Positions 7,691 to 14,861 of a stretch of 19,310 nucleotides of DNA are shown in pieces. Position numbers and translations under genes: made by a program. Positions within the stretch are counted from its first letter, which is position 1. Every line of letters begins with the position of its first letter. Location: the NCBI GenBank assembly GCA_015068055.1, contig SVLG01000039.1, positions 1-19,310 on the forward strand, read 5' to 3'. This DNA comes from Oscillospiraceae bacterium (GTDB lineage: Bacteria > Bacillota_A > Clostridia > Oscillospirales > Oscillospiraceae). The notes under the pieces are model-generated. The model had not been told where the DNA came from. It ran no database searches and worked only from the letters and a program-made list of their open reading frames with translations.

Positions 7691-8587
7691 TTATCCTTCG
7701 ATTTCCTCGCAGGTGACGCCCATACGGTCAATGGGCAGCTCGCGAACCTCCCAGCCGGGGAGGTCCTTGGCGGCAGCCATGCTCATGCGCTTGATGAAGT
7801 TATCATCGGCGGCCACGCAGAGGATGGTGGGACCGGCGCCGGAGATGCAGACGCTGACCGCGCCGCAGTCCAGAGCAAGGCGACGGGCCACGTCACCGCG
7901 ATCGATGAGTCCCCAGCGGTAGGGCTGATGAATGCGGTCATCCATGGAGGTGCGCAGCAGGTCCACCTCGCCGTTGCCCAAGGCATGCAGCACCAGAGCG
8001 CCGCGGGAGACGTTATAAATCGCATCGGCACGCAGCACCTTCTCCGGCAGCACAGCGCGGGCCTTGGCGGTGGAAAGCTCAAAGTCGGGAATGAGGCCGA
8101 TGAAGCGGAGACGGCCGCTGATGGGGAAGTGGACGGTGACGGCGCGTTCCCCCTCCATGGCCGAGGCGGTTAGACCACCGCAGAGAGAGGGGGCGATGTT
8201 GTCCGGGTGCCCCTCCACCACGGTACCGGCATCCAACAGGTCGTCCCGGCTGAGCCCCAGACCATAAACGGCGTTGGCCGCGGCCACACCCGCCACGATC
8301 AGCGCAGCGGAGGAGCCAAGCCCACGGCACACGGGTATCTCCGAGGGGCCGAAGTGGATGTGGACACCATCGGGCTTGATGCCGCAGCGTTCCAGCACGG
8401 TGCGGTAACCGATCCAGGCCAGATTTTCCTCGTTCTGGAACTCCTCCGGGCAGCCGGTGATGAGGAGGCCCTCGCCCTCCCGCTTGAAGTATATCTCGTT
8501 ATAGCACTGCCAGGCCACGCCAAAGCAGTCGAAACCGGGGCCCAGGTTGGCGCTGCTGCCGGGTACCCGAACACGGATCATGCTCAT
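7691..8587 (-). CDS. thrB: Homoserine kinase
   Basis: Phosphorylates L-homoserine with ATP to O-phosphohomoserine, the substrate of the threonine synthase encoded just upstream. A 298-residue GHMP-family kinase: N-terminal VPGSSANLGPGFD (8-20), the ATP-binding EIPVCRGLGSSAA (83-95), EGHPDNIAPSLCGGL, and the C-terminal SGAGPTILCV motif. AAAGGAG lies 9 bases before the first of two closely spaced ATGs (M-S-M), favouring the first. The gap to the thrC stop is 4 bases, so translation is probably coupled. Complete and normal length. Confidence 0.97.
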   Translation of the reverse strand: MSMIRVRVPGSSANLGPGFDCFGVAWQCYNEIYFKREGEGLLITGCPEEFQNEENLAWIGYRTVLERCGIKPDGVHIHFGPSEIPVCRGLGSSAALIVAGVAAANAVYGLGLSRDDLLDAGTVVEGHPDNIAPSLCGGLTASAMEGERAVTVHFPISGRLRFIGLIPDFELSTAKARAVLPEKVLRADAIYNVSRGALVLHALGNGEVDLLRTSMDDRIHQPYRWGLIDRGDVARRLALDCGAVSVCISGAGPTILCVAADDNFIKRMSMAAAKDLPGWEVRELPIDRMGVTCEEIEG

Positions 8588-8591
8588 CTTA

Positions 8592-10052
8592 TCATTCTCC
8601 TTTCATCTTGCTGCGGACATAGTCTATGAGATCGCCGCGGTCGATCACATCCCGATGCCGCGTCTCTTTCTCCCGCAGATTGGCAAGGTTTCCGGGCACG
8701 GGCACGCCGGTGAGGGCATGGAGGGCATCCATGGCAGCGAAGTCATCGCCCTCCACGGCGGCGTCCAGCGCCTCCAGCACGGCAGCAGGGAACTTATAGG
8801 GGGAGGCGGTGGAGAGCACCACCACGGGGTTCTCACTCTCAAACTCCTCCGCCACGGCGAAGGCCACCGCAGTATGAGGATCGGCCAGATACCCCTTCTC
8901 TTTCCAGAGCTTCGCAATCACGTCCGCACAGCGCTTTTCATCGCAGCAGCCGGCATCGAAGTGAGCGCGGATCTTCTCCATCAGCTCCGCCGGGAACTCA
9001 TAACGCCCCTCGGCAGCCAGTTCCTTCATGCAGCGCTCCACCAGCGCCGTGTCCCCGTCGGAGATGAGGAACAGCAGCCGCTCCAGATTGGAGGAAATGA
9101 GGATGTCCATGGAGGGAGAGGTGGTCAGCACGAAAGGACGGCGGCGGTCGTAAACGCCGGTGGCAAAAAAGTCGGTGAGCACCCGGTTGGCATTGGAGGC
9201 GCAGATAAGTCTGCCCACCGGGAGGCCCAGCAGCTTGGAATAGTAACCGGCCAGAATGTCGCCGAAGTTGCCCGTGGGCACCACAAAGTCCACCTTGTCG
9301 CCCTCGCGTATATCGCCGCGCTCCATGAGCTGCTTATAGGCAAGGAAGTAATACACCAGCTGGGGGGCAAGCCGTCCGATGTTGATGGAGTTGGCGCTGG
9401 AAAGGGTAACGCCGTTTTCCCCGGCGAAGTCGCCCAGCGCCGCAAAGGCCGCTTTCACGCCGCTCTGGCAGTCGTCAAAGTTGCCGCGAACGCCGCAGAC
9501 GGTGACGTTTTTGCCCTCCTGGGTGACCATCTGGGCCTTCTGCACGGCGGAAACGCCGTCTGCCGGGAAGAAAACGATGATGCGGGTACCTTCCACATCG
9601 TGGAAACCCTCCAGCGCAGCCTTGCCGGTATCGCCGGAGGTAGCCGTGAGGATCAGTGTCTCGGCGGCGGTGTTCTGCTGCCGTCTGCCCGCCGTCATCA
9701 GCTGGGGCAGCATGCTCAGAGCCACGTCCTTGAAAGCGGAGGTGGGGCCACGGTAGAGCTCCAGCGAATACTTATCCCCTACCTTTACCAGCGGGGTGAG
9801 CTCGTCCGTCTCAAACTTGCCCCGGTAGGCCTTCTCCACCAGCGCGTCCATGTTCTCATAATCCGGCAGCAGCGTGCCGAGGATCATGGAGGCCATGGAA
9901 AAGGCATCCTTTTTGAGACAGGCACGCCAGTCGAAGCCAAGCTTTTCAAGGCCCGCGGCTATGTAAAGTCCCCCATCCGGGGCGATGCCCGCCAGTACCG
10001 CCTCCACCGGGGAAGCGCGCAGGCCGGGATTTCTTGTGCTTTGATAGTCCAT
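8592..10052 (-). CDS. thrC: Threonine synthase
   Basis: PLP enzyme converting O-phosphohomoserine to threonine. 486 residues, the longer fungal/E. coli-type form. MDYQSTRN at the N-terminus and the substrate segment SPVEAVLAGIAPDGGLY are typical. The PLP lysine is Lys108 in SAFKDVA, and the phosphate-binding loop is TATSGDTGKAA at about 136-146. The start is set at the ATG at 10052, with GGAG 8 bases upstream; a longer in-frame reading to 10211 crosses the promoter and is not credible. First gene of a two-gene operon with thrB. Confidence 0.97.
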   Translation of the reverse strand: MDYQSTRNPGLRASPVEAVLAGIAPDGGLYIAAGLEKLGFDWRACLKKDAFSMASMILGTLLPDYENMDALVEKAYRGKFETDELTPLVKVGDKYSLELYRGPTSAFKDVALSMLPQLMTAGRRQQNTAAETLILTATSGDTGKAALEGFHDVEGTRIIVFFPADGVSAVQKAQMVTQEGKNVTVCGVRGNFDDCQSGVKAAFAALGDFAGENGVTLSSANSINIGRLAPQLVYYFLAYKQLMERGDIREGDKVDFVVPTGNFGDILAGYYSKLLGLPVGRLICASNANRVLTDFFATGVYDRRRPFVLTTSPSMDILISSNLERLLFLISDGDTALVERCMKELAAEGRYEFPAELMEKIRAHFDAGCCDEKRCADVIAKLWKEKGYLADPHTAVAFAVAEEFESENPVVVLSTASPYKFPAAVLEALDAAVEGDDFAAMDALHALTGVPVPGNLANLREKETRHRDVIDRGDLIDYVRSKMKGE

Positions 10053-10097
10053 GGTATGTCTCCATTTGTCCGTAGTAGTAAAACATTTTGCCCGCAT

Positions 10098-10126
10098 AGT
10101 ATATGCCAACAGGGGCAAATTGTCAA
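10098..10126 (-). promoter_or_regulatory. thrC-thrB promoter, overlapping the end of the XRE gene
   Basis: On the minus strand TTGACA (10121-10126), 17-base spacer, TATACT (10098-10103): a near-consensus promoter 46 bases before the thrC start. The -35 box overlaps the TGA stop of the upstream XRE gene (10123-10125). A 7-base inverted repeat TTTGCCC (10087-10093) / GGGCAAA (10113-10119) brackets the -10 box and could be an operator. Confidence 0.88.
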
Positions 10127-10359
10127 GGGTTGTCGCCTGTGCTGTACAGGGGAAGGAACAACGATGATGCGCGGATATTAAAATGGACAGCCGCCCGTAA
10201 AACAACCGCACTGCTCAGATACTTTGGGACATTTTCCGCCTCTATTTTTCTCAATGTTGTAATCGACACCCCAAGAACTTTTGACATTTTAGTAAGGCTA
10301 TAATTGTTCTTCAATCTCAGGTAGCGTATATTGCGACAAAAGATTTCCAGTTCGTACAT
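10123..10359 (-). CDS. Small XRE-family helix-turn-helix regulator
   Basis: A 78-residue protein that is little more than one XRE/Cro-type HTH: NIRYLRLKNNYSLTKMSKVL then GVSITTLRKIEAENVPKYLS, covering the five-helix DNA-binding fold at about residues 9-60. It probably represses its own divergent promoter region. The ATG is chosen because GGAGGTG (10365-10371 on the plus strand as CACCTCC) lies just upstream; the open frame further upstream crosses the promoter. It is AT-richer than the flanking genes, which suggests a separate origin. Its stop lies inside the thrC -35 box, with no terminator between, so read-through into thrCB is possible. Confidence 0.82.
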   Translation of the reverse strand: MYELEIFCRNIRYLRLKNNYSLTKMSKVLGVSITTLRKIEAENVPKYLSSAVVLRAAVHFNIRASSLFLPLYSTGDNP

Positions 10360-10375
10360 ATCAACACCTCCGTTA

Positions 10376-10460
10376 GATAACATAACGATAACACTTTGTT
10401 TGTGGATAGTCAAGACGTCCCCAGGTATAATGTTATCAAAATGCAAAGGAAGTGTTATCG
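10376..10460. promoter_or_regulatory. Divergent promoter and four-site operator region between XRE and RHH genes
   Basis: Plus-strand promoter: weak -35 TGGATA (10403-10408), 17 bases, TATAAT (10426-10431). Minus-strand promoter: TTGACT (10408-10413), 17 bases, TATCGT (10385-10390). Four copies of an RTGTTATC motif occur: two on the minus strand (GTTATC cores 10376-10381 and 10387-10392, 11 bases apart) and two on the plus strand (10432-10437 and 10454-10459, 22 bases apart). Outer and inner copies form inverted pairs, e.g. CGATAACACTT (10386-10396) with AAGTGTTATCG (10450-10460). Sites cover or adjoin both -10 boxes, and the last reaches the RHH start codon. Confidence 0.7.
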
Positions 10461-10639
10461 TGGCGACAGACAAAATACAAACAGGAATACGTTTTCAAGA
10501 AGAAACTCTGCGGAAAATCACCTATATCGCCAAAAAGAATCATCGCTCCCTGAATGCTCAGCTGGAACATCTGGCGCAGATATGCATTGATGAGTTTGAA
10601 AAGGAACACGGTGAAATTATCCTCGTTGCGGAAGAATAA
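10460..10639 (+). CDS. Small ribbon-helix-helix (Arc/MetJ-type) DNA-binding protein
   Basis: A 59-residue protein with a short beta strand (TGIRFQEET) followed by two helices (LRKITYIAKKNHR and SLNAQLEHLAQICIDEFEKEHG), the pattern of Arc-type ribbon-helix-helix dimers that read DNA with the strand. The start is a GTG with AAAGGAAG 7 bases upstream; no ATG is in frame at a better place. It is transcribed away from the XRE gene and shares its control region. One operator-like copy (10450-10460) covers its ribosome site and start codon, which suggests autoregulation. No toxin gene accompanies it. Confidence 0.75.
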   Translation: MATDKIQTGIRFQEETLRKITYIAKKNHRSLNAQLEHLAQICIDEFEKEHGEIILVAEE

Positions 10640-10641
10640 TA

Positions 10642-10678
10642 AATATCCCGTAGTCAGATGACTACGGGATATTCCTCT
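10642..10678. terminator. Bidirectional terminator between RHH gene and C11 peptidase
   Basis: A perfect 14-base stem (10642-10655 with 10660-10673), loop AGAT, followed on the plus strand by CCTCTTTTTT and on the minus strand by TATTATT. It serves the convergent ends of the RHH gene (plus) and the peptidase gene (minus). Confidence 0.9.
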
Positions 10679-10681
10679 TTT

Positions 10682-13165
10682 TTAATACTGCTTATAGGCC
10701 GGCGTCCAGTAATGGTTGCCGTAGATGTCGGTGATGCGGTAGGTAACGGAGAAGGGGCCTCCGCTGAGCTGGAGGTTCTCCAACACCAGGCCGTCTTCAC
10801 CCACCACCAGAGCGCTGTCGAGATAGTAGCTGTCGTCGTACGTGCCGTCGTAGCGGTAGTAGTCACAGAGGAACTCGATCTCGTCGCCCACTTCAATGGC
10901 GATATCACCCTTGGCCAGAACCTCGGTCTCGTCCTCCTTATAGAGGGGGTAAGCACCGGTGATGCTGGCCTCGTCGTCCTCAAAGACCACCTGCAGATTG
11001 ACGGGCTCGCCGTTGAGCATGGCGGGGATGCGACCCACGGTGGTCCAGCTGCCATCGGCGTTCTCCGTGTCGCTGACCAGATAGTAGGCAGCCACCTGAC
11101 CATTGACAGTGAGCCAGGTGCTGTCGAAGCTCAGAAGAAGATCGCCGTCGTCATCAAAGTCAAAGCGGTTATCCAGACCCAGGTCGATAAAGCCCTGACC
11201 GTCGTCCACATAGACGTTCAGCTCCACGCTGTCGATGAGAGCCCATTCCTCGTCGGTGAGGGCAAGAACCTGCTGCCCATTCTTATACGTAGTGGTGATG
11301 CGGGCGGGGTCAAGGAAACTGGCAGCGATGGTCTCCGCCTGACGGGAAACAAGCTCCGTATCCATCCACTCCAGCTCCTGAGGCATTCTGCGGCCGCCGA
11401 AGGCGGACATCAGACCCATAATGGTGGCGGGATCGATGCTGTAACCGGCGGACGTGCCGCCCATGGCGTTGCCATAGCCGCCCAGCAGACTGCCCACGGG
11501 AGAGGCGGAGGAAGAACCGCCGTAGGCACCCAGCAGGCTGCCCAGCAGATCGCCGTAGTTCTGTCCGCCAAGGTAGTTGGAAGACTGGGAAGCGCTTCCG
11601 GCAAACTGACCGGCCTGACCCAGCGAGGCAAAGCTCTTGATACACTCGGTATAGGCCGAGTCAAGACCAATGCTCTCAAAGGTAGAGACGGCGCTGTTCA
11701 TAGAACTCATGGACTCATAGGGGAAGTAGATGCTGACGCCGTTGGCTCTGGAAATGGTGGTCTTGTTGTACTTGACGCAGTCACGGAGAGCCTCGGCCAG
11801 CGCTTTGGACTCGCTGCTGCCGATGCGGTCGCAGAGGTCGATGAGGTCGATCTGGTTGATGCGGCTGCTCTGGGCAAACTGGCGGACGCCGCTGCGGGCA
11901 TTGGACACCTGCTTATACTGGCTTCCTTCCAGCATGGCGGTGGTGGACTCGGCAAAGGCATTGAAGGCCGGAGGCACGCTGCCCTGCATCTCCGCAAGGT
12001 CGATGACAGAGAGGGTCACCTGGGCCCGGGAGGACGCCGCACAGCTGGCGGAGACGAAGTCATCGATCAGCGTCTCGGCGGTATCCACAGTGGGGGTGGA
12101 GGTGTTGTTGGAAAGCTCCGTGAGCCAGCCGGTGTAGTCCCAGCCGGTGCCGGGTTCGGTCTCCTCCGAGGCGATGAGATAGTCGGCATAGTCGTTGCAG
12201 ACCAGCGCCGTCTCCAGCGTGGCCATAAGGCAGGCGTCAAAGCCGATCCAGTCGAAAACGCAGTCGGCCTTTTCCAGCGCGCTGCGGATCTCAGCGAGGG
12301 TCATGGTGTCGGAGGAGGACTTCTTCTCGTCGTAACCGTAGCCGCTGATGGAGCCGCCGCCGTGATCCCAGAAGATGAGGATGTTCCGGTCGGCGGGGTA
12401 GTTCTTTTCGCAGAAGTCGATGAAGGCGGTGAGGTTATCCGGGTCGGTCATGGCTGCGGTACCGGCGTTGTCCACCAGACGCTGCAGACCACCGGTCTCG
12501 ATCTTATAGATCTCGTTCACCGAGGCGGACACAATGCTGTTCTTCCACTTTTTGCAGCCGCCGGTCTCCACGATGAGGTTGACCTTATCGGAGATCTGCG
12601 CCTTGGTCATCTCGGCCAGGTCGCTGGTGCCCATGCCGTACTTGGACTCCAGATCGGTGCCGCACATATAGACCATGATGGTGACGGTATCCTTGCCGCC
12701 GCCAAGGGGTACCACGCGCTTTTCACGGCCCGCACCGGATACAGCGCTCTGTACCGGGGTCTGGGTGGGCGCCGGTGCCACGGTCGGCGCAGGCGTGGCC
12801 ACCGGTGCCGCTGTGGGGGCCGTTACCACGTTCTGACTGGGATTGAACTCGGGTACCTGCGTCGGCACCTGAGCGCTTTGGCCGCCAAGACCGCCGGTGA
12901 TAAACAGGAAACCGCCGATCAGCAGCACGCCGATGAGTACAACGCGCCGCAGTTTTTTGGGCAGAGCGAAGAAGATGGTCAGCAGACTCAGCAGACTGCC
13001 GCCACCGGCACGCTGAGGCGCGCTGCCCCGGCTGCTTTGCCGGCTTTCGCCCCGGGGACCGCCGCCAACGGGGCCGGAAACGCCCGCCTTGCCGGTCTTG
13101 CCAACGTTTGCGCTGCCCTTGCCATAAGTGGTTTTGCGGCTGTGGGGCCGGTTATTTCTTTCCAT
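10682..13165 (-). CDS. Membrane-anchored clostripain-family (C11) cysteine peptidase
   Basis: 827 residues. Residues 1-55 are a basic Gly/Arg/Ser-rich cytoplasmic tail. A hydrophobic segment at about 75-95 (VVLIGVLLIGGFLFITGGLGG region) is a membrane anchor, followed by a Pro/Thr/Ala/Val linker (~97-140). The peptidase C11 domain starts with VTIMVYMCGTDLE near 161 and carries the catalytic pair His268 (ILIFWDHGGG) and Cys312 (IGFDACLMATLE). A Gly/Ser/Tyr-rich low-complexity stretch follows near two thirds of the length, then a ~230-residue C-terminal region of likely beta structure. The C11 domain should face outside and cut after basic residues, as family members do; the target is unknown. 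Start chosen for GAGGG 8 bases upstream. Confidence 0.92.
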   Translation of the reverse strand: MERNNRPHSRKTTYGKGSANVGKTGKAGVSGPVGGGPRGESRQSSRGSAPQRAGGGSLLSLLTIFFALPKKLRRVVLIGVLLIGGFLFITGGLGGQSAQVPTQVPEFNPSQNVVTAPTAAPVATPAPTVAPAPTQTPVQSAVSGAGREKRVVPLGGGKDTVTIMVYMCGTDLESKYGMGTSDLAEMTKAQISDKVNLIVETGGCKKWKNSIVSASVNEIYKIETGGLQRLVDNAGTAAMTDPDNLTAFIDFCEKNYPADRNILIFWDHGGGSISGYGYDEKKSSSDTMTLAEIRSALEKADCVFDWIGFDACLMATLETALVCNDYADYLIASEETEPGTGWDYTGWLTELSNNTSTPTVDTAETLIDDFVSASCAASSRAQVTLSVIDLAEMQGSVPPAFNAFAESTTAMLEGSQYKQVSNARSGVRQFAQSSRINQIDLIDLCDRIGSSESKALAEALRDCVKYNKTTISRANGVSIYFPYESMSSMNSAVSTFESIGLDSAYTECIKSFASLGQAGQFAGSASQSSNYLGGQNYGDLLGSLLGAYGGSSSASPVGSLLGGYGNAMGGTSAGYSIDPATIMGLMSAFGGRRMPQELEWMDTELVSRQAETIAASFLDPARITTTYKNGQQVLALTDEEWALIDSVELNVYVDDGQGFIDLGLDNRFDFDDDGDLLLSFDSTWLTVNGQVAAYYLVSDTENADGSWTTVGRIPAMLNGEPVNLQVVFEDDEASITGAYPLYKEDETEVLAKGDIAIEVGDEIEFLCDYYRYDGTYDDSYYLDSALVVGEDGLVLENLQLSGGPFSVTYRITDIYGNHYWTPAYKQY

Positions 13166-13200
13166 AAGGTTATCCCTCGCTTTTAAGGCTGTATAAAAGC

Positions 13201-13229
13201 AGTATAGCGCATTTTGCGCAGCGGTGCAA
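13201..13229 (-). promoter_or_regulatory. Promoter of the C11 peptidase gene
   Basis: Minus strand TTGCAC (13224-13229), 17-base spacer, TATACT (13201-13206), 36 bases before the start codon. Confidence 0.8.
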
Positions 13230-13230
13230 C

Positions 13231-13259
13231 TTGATTTGCGGAGCATATTGGTGTATGCT
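13231..13259 (+). promoter_or_regulatory. Promoter of the EamA transporter gene
   Basis: TTGATT (13231-13236), 17-base spacer, TATGCT (13254-13259). Its -35 box lies one base from the -35 of the divergent peptidase promoter, so the two probably compete for or share RNA polymerase. Confidence 0.65.
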
Positions 13260-13281
13260 TCAGGGGAAAGGGGGATTCTCC

Positions 13282-13695
13282 ATGTGGTTTGTATTCGCCA
13301 TTCTGTCCGCGGTTTTCGCCGCACTTACATCCATTCTCGCCAAAGTAGGCATTGAAGGAGTTAATTCCAATCTGGCCACGGCGGTGCGCACCATGGTCGT
13401 GGTGGTCATGGCCTGGGTGATGGTCTTTGTTACCGACGCTCAGGGAGGGTTGGGAGACATTTCCCGGCGCAGTTGGGTGTTTCTGACCCTGTCGGGTCTC
13501 GCCACCGGCGCTTCCTGGCTTTGCTATTACAAGGCCCTGCAGATCGGTGAAGTGGCTAAGGTGGTGCCCATTGACAAGCTCAGCGTGGTCATCACGCTGG
13601 TTTTGGCCTTTGTCTTTCTCCATGAGAAATTTACGCCCAAGTCTCTCGTGGGCTGTGTCCTCATCACAGCCGGCACACTGGTCATGGTACTGTAA
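13282..13695 (+). CDS. EamA-family transporter, half-size
   Basis: A 137-residue very hydrophobic protein with about four to five membrane segments, equal to one EamA (DMT superfamily) repeat; most relatives have two repeats and ~300 residues, and half-size members are thought to work as dimers. Visible features are the N-terminal segment MWFVFAILSAVFAALTSILA, a conserved GASWLCYYKAL region, and the terminal helix after FLHEKFTPKSLVG. The substrate cannot be told. The ATG at 13282 has AAAGGGGG (13267-13274) upstream, better placed than earlier in-frame starts that overlap the promoter. Single-gene unit ending in a strong hairpin. Confidence 0.88.
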   Translation: MWFVFAILSAVFAALTSILAKVGIEGVNSNLATAVRTMVVVVMAWVMVFVTDAQGGLGDISRRSWVFLTLSGLATGASWLCYYKALQIGEVAKVVPIDKLSVVITLVLAFVFLHEKFTPKSLVGCVLITAGTLVMVL

Positions 13696-13738
13696 AGGAA
13701 AGCAGACTCTCACTTTGTGAGGGTCTGCTTTCCTTTGG
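13694..13738. terminator. Bidirectional terminator between EamA and nitroreductase genes
   Basis: Stem of about 20 base pairs (13694-13713 with 13717-13736, one wobble) with loop TTT, starting in the EamA stop codon and ending 4 bases before the nitroreductase stop. The arms carry AAAGGAAA and TTTCCTTT, so T-rich tails exist in both directions. Confidence 0.85.
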
Positions 13739-13739
13739 G

Positions 13740-14294
13740 TCAATGTACCTTGCGCTCGGGGTCCACCTGAGGAAGATTTTCAAAGCTGCCGTAAAACACG
13801 GTTTCTTCCAGCGGCTTTCTGTAAGGATGAAACTCGGGATGGGGTTCACAGTCCTCCGCCGGATAGCCCAGCATCAGCAAAGCGACGATTTCCAGATTTT
13901 CCGGAATGGAAAAGCGCTCCCGGAGCAGAGGCTCCTTGAACATACCCACGATCAAGCTGCCGATGCCCAGTTCCTCGGCCTGATACATCATCTGTGTAAG
14001 GACAATGCTGACATCCACATCGCCGTACTCACGGCCGCTGCGGCTCTTCCAGCTTTCGCCCTTATCATAGCAGATGACAAGGACCACGTCCTGTCCGTAA
14101 AGGAAGGGTGTGCAGCCTCTGAGCTTTTCAACTTCTTCGCCCTTCAGCACAAGAATCCTCTGGGGCTGATAATTTACGGCCGTGGGTGCCCAGCGCCCCG
14201 CTTCCAAAATCAGCTGCAGCTTTTCCGGCTCAATAGAACGCGGATCATATTTTCTGACAGAATATCTCCGCTTTACCAAATCGGCAAATGCCAT
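13740..14294 (-). CDS. Nitroreductase-family FMN oxidoreductase
   Basis: A 184-residue flavin enzyme of the NAD(P)H nitroreductase superfamily, a normal length for the short bacterial branch. The FMN-binding N-terminus is KRRYSVRKYDPRSIEPEKL with the usual Arg/Ser/Arg pattern; the APTAVNYQPQ motif follows at about 37-46, and LGIGSLIVGMF supplies the second flavin contact. Substrate is unknown. The start is set at the second ATG (14294), which lies 9 bases after AGGAG; the first ATG abuts the ribosome site directly. Single gene with its own promoter. Confidence 0.92.
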   Translation of the reverse strand: MAFADLVKRRYSVRKYDPRSIEPEKLQLILEAGRWAPTAVNYQPQRILVLKGEEVEKLRGCTPFLYGQDVVLVICYDKGESWKSRSGREYGDVDVSIVLTQMMYQAEELGIGSLIVGMFKEPLLRERFSIPENLEIVALLMLGYPAEDCEPHPEFHPYRKPLEETVFYGSFENLPQVDPERKVH

Positions 14295-14321
14295 CGTTAT
14301 CATCTCCTGAAATTTTTTACA

Positions 14322-14350
14322 AGTTTACCACTCTGCCAAGGAAAAGGCAA
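14322..14350 (-). promoter_or_regulatory. Nitroreductase promoter
   Basis: Minus strand TTGCCT (14345-14350), 17-base spacer, TAAACT (14322-14327), 28 bases before the start codon. Confidence 0.7.
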
Positions 14351-14385
14351 GAGGAACCGGGCTTGGCCCCGCCCCCCTCCGCATG

Positions 14386-14414
14386 TTGAAATCAGCAAAG
14401 GACCATGCTACAAT
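14386..14414 (+). promoter_or_regulatory. Promoter of the interrupted tyrosine phosphatase gene
   Basis: TTGAAA (14386-14391), 17-base spacer, TACAAT (14409-14414), 26 bases before the remnant's ATG. No terminator is seen before 15044, so it may now drive the DUF6809 genes. Confidence 0.8.
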
Positions 14415-14439
14415 GTTTTTAAGAAAGCGGGGGACCTTT

Positions 14440-14481
14440 ATGATAAAAATACTGTTCGTTTGCCATGGCAGGATTCTCTGA
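14440..14481 (+). pseudogene. 5' remnant of a low-molecular-weight protein tyrosine phosphatase gene
   Basis: Thirteen codons, MIKILFVCHGRIL then stop. The first ten residues match the start of low-molecular-weight protein tyrosine phosphatases, whose active-site loop reads CxGNxCRSP; Cys8 would be the nucleophile. The gene keeps a good promoter and a GGGGGA ribosome site (14430s), but homology ends after CHG plus one base (14470), and no downstream frame restores the phosphatase. I infer that inserted DNA cut the gene at the start of its active-site codons. The missing 3' part would be expected at the far end of the inserted element, outside this window. Confidence 0.75.
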
Positions 14482-14587
14482 AAACGAAAAAAATCCTGTA
14501 ATATCAATGGTTTGCGGCCCCACAGAAAGCAGATTTACACCACACGGACCTCGATGTGACAAAAAACTATGAAAAACGAGGTCAACT

Positions 14588-14857
14588 ATGAGAATTTTGG
14601 AAGAGTTCTGGCACGGCAATATTGAGCCGACCGATTTCGGTCCCTTTTCCTGCGACGAGTACAAAGACCTGCTCCAACTGGTCAGCCGAAACGAAGACCG
14701 CCTCTGGAAAACCCTGACCGAGGAGCAGAAGAACCTTTTCAACAACTACCTCCTGTGCACCAGCGAGTTCCACGCCGTCTCCGACCGCCTGCTGTTTCAG
14801 AACAGCTTTAAGTTGGGTGCCAGAATGATGCTGGAGGTCATGGAGGATAGCTACTGA
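14588..14857 (+). CDS. DUF6809 family protein
   Basis: An 89-residue acidic, mostly helical protein. The start MRILEEFWHGNIEP, the middle SRNEDRLWKTLTEEQKNLF and the end FKLGARMMLEVMED match the pattern I know for DUF6809, small proteins of unknown function common in Firmicutes mobile elements. No catalytic residues are evident. The ribosome site is weak (CGAGG 6 bases before ATG). It lies 4 bases before the next small gene, so the two should be translated together, probably from the captured phosphatase promoter at 14386-14414. Confidence 0.75.
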   Translation: MRILEEFWHGNIEPTDFGPFSCDEYKDLLQLVSRNEDRLWKTLTEEQKNLFNNYLLCTSEFHAVSDRLLFQNSFKLGARMMLEVMEDSY

Positions 14858-14861
14858 AAAG

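Noticed and set aside
8547..10181. Long plus-strand open frame opposite thrC
   Set aside because: No motif and no ribosome site; thrC on the other strand has full catalytic motifs.
10053..10211. N-terminal extension of threonine synthase by 53 residues
   Set aside because: The extension crosses the thrC promoter and part of the XRE gene; the family begins at MDYQSTRN, which has its own ribosome site.
10123..10639. A toxin-antitoxin pair
   Set aside because: The genes are divergent and both encode DNA-binding folds; neither looks like a toxin.
10658..13186. An 842-codon plus-strand open frame opposite the C11 peptidase
   Set aside because: Starts in the terminator hairpin and gives a low-complexity Gly/His/Val translation; shadow of the real gene.
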